Origin: Poecilobothrus nobilitatus
Taxonomy: Eukaryota > Arthropoda > Insecta > Diptera > Dolichopodidae
DNA length: 64,000 nucleotides
Assembly (NCBI GenBank): GCA_947095535.1
Contig: OX352773.1
Location: forward strand, 33,315,398 to 33,379,397
Direction of reading: 5' to 3'
How positions within the stretch are numbered: position 1 is the stretch's first letter; each line of letters starts with the position of its first letter. Of the stretch, positions 61,316 to 64,000 are shown piece by piece. The position numbers were made by a program, and so were the translations under genes. A model generated the notes under the pieces. That model was not told the origin of the DNA. It searched no databases and was given only the letters and a program-made list of their open reading frames with translations.

Positions 61316-62577
61316 AAAGACATAATGAAATTTTTTTAACAATTAATTTATTTTATGGTAATACCGTAATACACTTTTGAATCAAGCAAGTGAAAGTAAA
61401 TTCAAGTACCATAAAAGAATTTATTTTAAATAATTAAAAATTAAATTACATTATATGTACATATATCTTAAAAATATTTAAACAGTAAATAGCCTGTCAC
61501 ATAAGACAAAAAAGACTTTTAAATTTACCAAACTATAGGTATTCATGTAAGTACATCCACACATACATTGATACATACATAAAAAAATAAAAACAATTTG
61601 AAAATATTTCCAAAATTTATATCAAATATATGTAAGTAAAATTAAATAAAAAAATTTTAATGTCAAATGGTATAAAAAGAAAGATTTCAATTTTCACAAA
61701 TATCATATGATTTGTAATAAAATGTAATTAGTTCACTTTTAATAATACTTTTATGATATCTTCAAAGACATTACATATATTTTATGTTTTTTTTTTTTAA
61801 ATTTTTTTACTTCCAAGATTCATTACTTATGTATCTGTTTACACGCAAATATTTCGAATATATATTTATCTAAAAAATAAAAATAAACTTAAAAGTAAGA
61901 AAAAAAAAGTACCCAATAAAAATAGGTTCAAGTTGAATACAACCTTTAATTTACTTACATATACATATATATATATATATATATATAGGTGGTGACTTAT
62001 ATCATAGGTTAAGGTAATAATTTTCTAGGAAATATCAGGTATTTTTTTTGTTTTTTTTCTATTTCAACGAAAATATATTACATATTATGATGATTGATAC
62101 AAAATGCACGTCATTTAGTGATTTTTTTTTATTTTTATTTCAAAGCTTTTCTTTAAATTTAAGAAAAACAAAAAGTTGATACATTTTTTATTTTGTTCGA
62201 AATTCAATATAAATAATATTAATAAAATAAACTTGAATTAAATCACCATCACTTGAATTTCGAATCGCTTAAAATAACGTTAAGAGTTTTTCATTAGTAT
62301 TTATTATGTTTTATAATAATAGATTTAAAGTATTATTAAGATATCAATCTTAAAATGTATAGGTCCATAATTCTAAAACAGCTTTTTTAAATTCACAATA
62401 ATTAATTTTAATCATAGTGAATTGAAATTTTTCATAATTATTGTTCAATGCATACTGCATAGATAAGATACTCAATTGAATATCCTTTGAATGGATGATC
62501 GGGTGATCTATATTCTATAATAAATATATCAAGAGATGAAAATTGTTTTGAGTGATTATATAAATATATTTACAATA
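61316..62577. other. AT-rich non-coding stretch
   Basis: No gene is recognised. A long (AT)n lies at about 61966-61987. Confidence 0.5.
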
Positions 62578-62587
62578 AATGATAATA

Positions 62588-62778
62588 GGGGACCTCGGTA
62601 GCGTAGTAGGTAAAAGCGTATAAAATACGCTGCAAACACCGAGGGAGTGTGGGTTCGAATCTCACACACGTCGTAAGAGTTATTTCCCCTTACGACATTT
62701 ACTGTCACGCCTGAACAAGAAATGCTGTGTAATTTTCTGTCCACATTTATGTGGCGGAGAAATGCATTTAAAAAAAAT
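62588..62778 (+). mobile_element. tRNA-derived SINE (family 1), copy 4
   Basis: It has box-A-like TAGCGTAGTAGGTAAAAGCG, the GCGTATAAAATACGC hairpin, box B GGGTTCGAATCTC, the shared body and an A-tail. A perfect AATGATAATA duplication flanks it (62578-62587, 62779-62788). Box A is more diverged than in the other copies. Confidence 0.92.
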
Positions 62779-64000
62779 AATGATAATATTACATATTTAA
62801 ATTTAATTATACCAGTTTTTTTTTTTAATTTTTATACTATACGAATATTAGTTTGAGAAATATGTATTTCCAAAGGTGGTGACTGACTAACTGGTGTCTG
62901 GTGACCCAGTGCTTAAGTCAACTCCGCGACTTTTTGATATGTAAAATGAATATGTATATGTATATATGTATTTAAATTATAAATAATTTTTGGCTAAAAG
63001 TGCAAAGCAACGCTAGAAATACGATTGAAATAAAAGTCAGATCTATTTTCTACTTTTGATCGCGCTGACTGTTATATGTACTTACACATATTAGACATTA
63101 AACATAAATTATTAAGTAGAATAATTAAATCTATAATTTCTTTTTCTGTATCCATTATTTATTTATTTTTTTTTTTTTTTAATTTGAAATACAAAACTCA
63201 GAATTTTAAAGCAAAATTTGAAAGGCGTTCATTATTTTGATTTATTTTTGTTAAAATGACAACAAAACTACGCTATAATCATTGGTTCAAAATAAGGCAA
63301 AGATAGGATCATCATATTAATAGGTACCAAAATTTTTGAAGTTATTTTCACAGTTCACGTAAAACAAATACCTTAAATAAAAAAAAAAAAAAAAAAAAAC
63401 AATATTAAAAAAATTAGCTTCAAATAAAGTTATTTCACAAATTTATTTAATCAAATTTATAATCTTTGCTAATATTTTTGTCATTTACAGTACAAATTTT
63501 AATAGAGATCCGAGATGTAATTAAAAATAAGATGTAATTTAGAGAAATACTTTTGCATAAATCTTTTGAATGCAGCTTTAAATCCTAAATAATTAATTGA
63601 AGTGGAAATAAAAAACACGGCTTACATAATACATGATGAAGATGTATACTGTTGTATAAACGGCTTGAAAGTATACATCATTTTAAAAGTTTTGTATAAA
63701 AAATATTTTTATTTTAATTGAGTTAAAAAACACTTAACTCTTTTAGCTATAAGTAAGTACATATATCGTACTTATGTCAAATCATATAATTCAAGTTGTC
63801 TTTATTCTAATCTACACGCCAGCTAATGAAACTGATTGTAATGGTAAGGATTTTTTTTCAAGGCGTATAAAACTTGAAAAAGAAAGATAAACTGAAAGAT
63901 TTTTTTTTAAATTATCATTTGATTATAATTTAAAATAAATGTTTCATATAACTTTGACAAAACAAAAGTAACAAAAGTATACCCTTTTTATTCGTTTTTT
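62779..64000. other. AT-rich non-coding stretch
   Basis: No gene is recognised. Confidence 0.5.

Noticed and set aside
62870..62960. A tRNA-like string TGGTGACCCAGTGCTTAAGT near the end of the window
   Set aside because: There is no box B at a suitable distance and no TSD or A-tail. It is at best a degraded SINE head.

Overview
This window is almost certainly from an insect, and a fly (Diptera) is my best guess. It is very AT-rich and full of A/T runs and TATA/ATGTATGT microsatellites. It has spliceosomal signals, tRNA-derived SINEs with A-tails, Helitron-like and pogo-like elements, several non-LTR retrotransposon lineages, and Asn/Ser/Gln homopolymer runs in its one clear exon. The dipteran placement is inference from style, not from a named gene. 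There are no bacterial operons, CRISPR arrays, rRNAs or convincing functional tRNAs.

The only host coding sequence I can defend is one internal exon on the + strand at 50437-50919. It has 161 codons, phase 0 at both ends, a TTTCAG acceptor and a CAG|GTATT donor. Two conserved-looking blocks flank long Ser/Thr, Asn and Gln runs. I do not recognise the gene. The rest of the window is probably giant intron and/or intergenic DNA.

Layout: 1-2131 plain AT-rich DNA; 2132-3206 a Helitron-like element split by a foldback element; 7247-8880 tandem repeats, a perfect 75-bp inverted repeat and a possible hAT-like element; 11590-12255 a second Helitron-like element; 12468-12844 a direct duplication; 13105-13740 and 15917-16393 two foldback MITEs whose arms carry ACTTTAAGTGAA subrepeats; 15317-15887 a tRNA-derived SINE-like element; 17321-22110 repeats of two related families (called A and B here) and a decayed non-LTR C-terminus; 24884-25366 a non-LTR RNase H/zinc-knuckle remnant; 26745-27174 a SINE with a 13-bp target-site duplication (TSD); 27440-27660 a MITE; 28711-30301 a second full family-A element, inverted relative to the first; 30497-31017 a recent tandem duplication and a possible BED-finger remnant; 33410-33600 the first of four copies of a second SINE family; 35002-35598 a reverse transcriptase (RT) remnant; 37669-38515 a MITE and a perfect palindrome; 43604-44606 a pogo-like element holding a nested SINE; 44955-46290 family B; 47945-48719 another pogo-like MITE; 50437-52050 the exon, a non-LTR insertion and a duplicated exon end; 53201-53796 a SINE and a Helitron-like copy; 55130-58730 family B, a 3' module, a long RT remnant and family A; 61103-61315 a dispersed repeat; 62588-62778 the last SINE.

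The most interesting single locus is the exon. Its last 30 bases and the first 38 bases of the following intron recur, at 63/68 identity, about 1.1 kb downstream, on the far side of a decayed non-LTR retrotransposon. The second copy has lost the splice donor. The next most interesting points are the unnamed A/B repeat superfamily, one member of which carries a nested inverted copy of its own end, and the SINE family whose four copies all keep recognisable TSDs.
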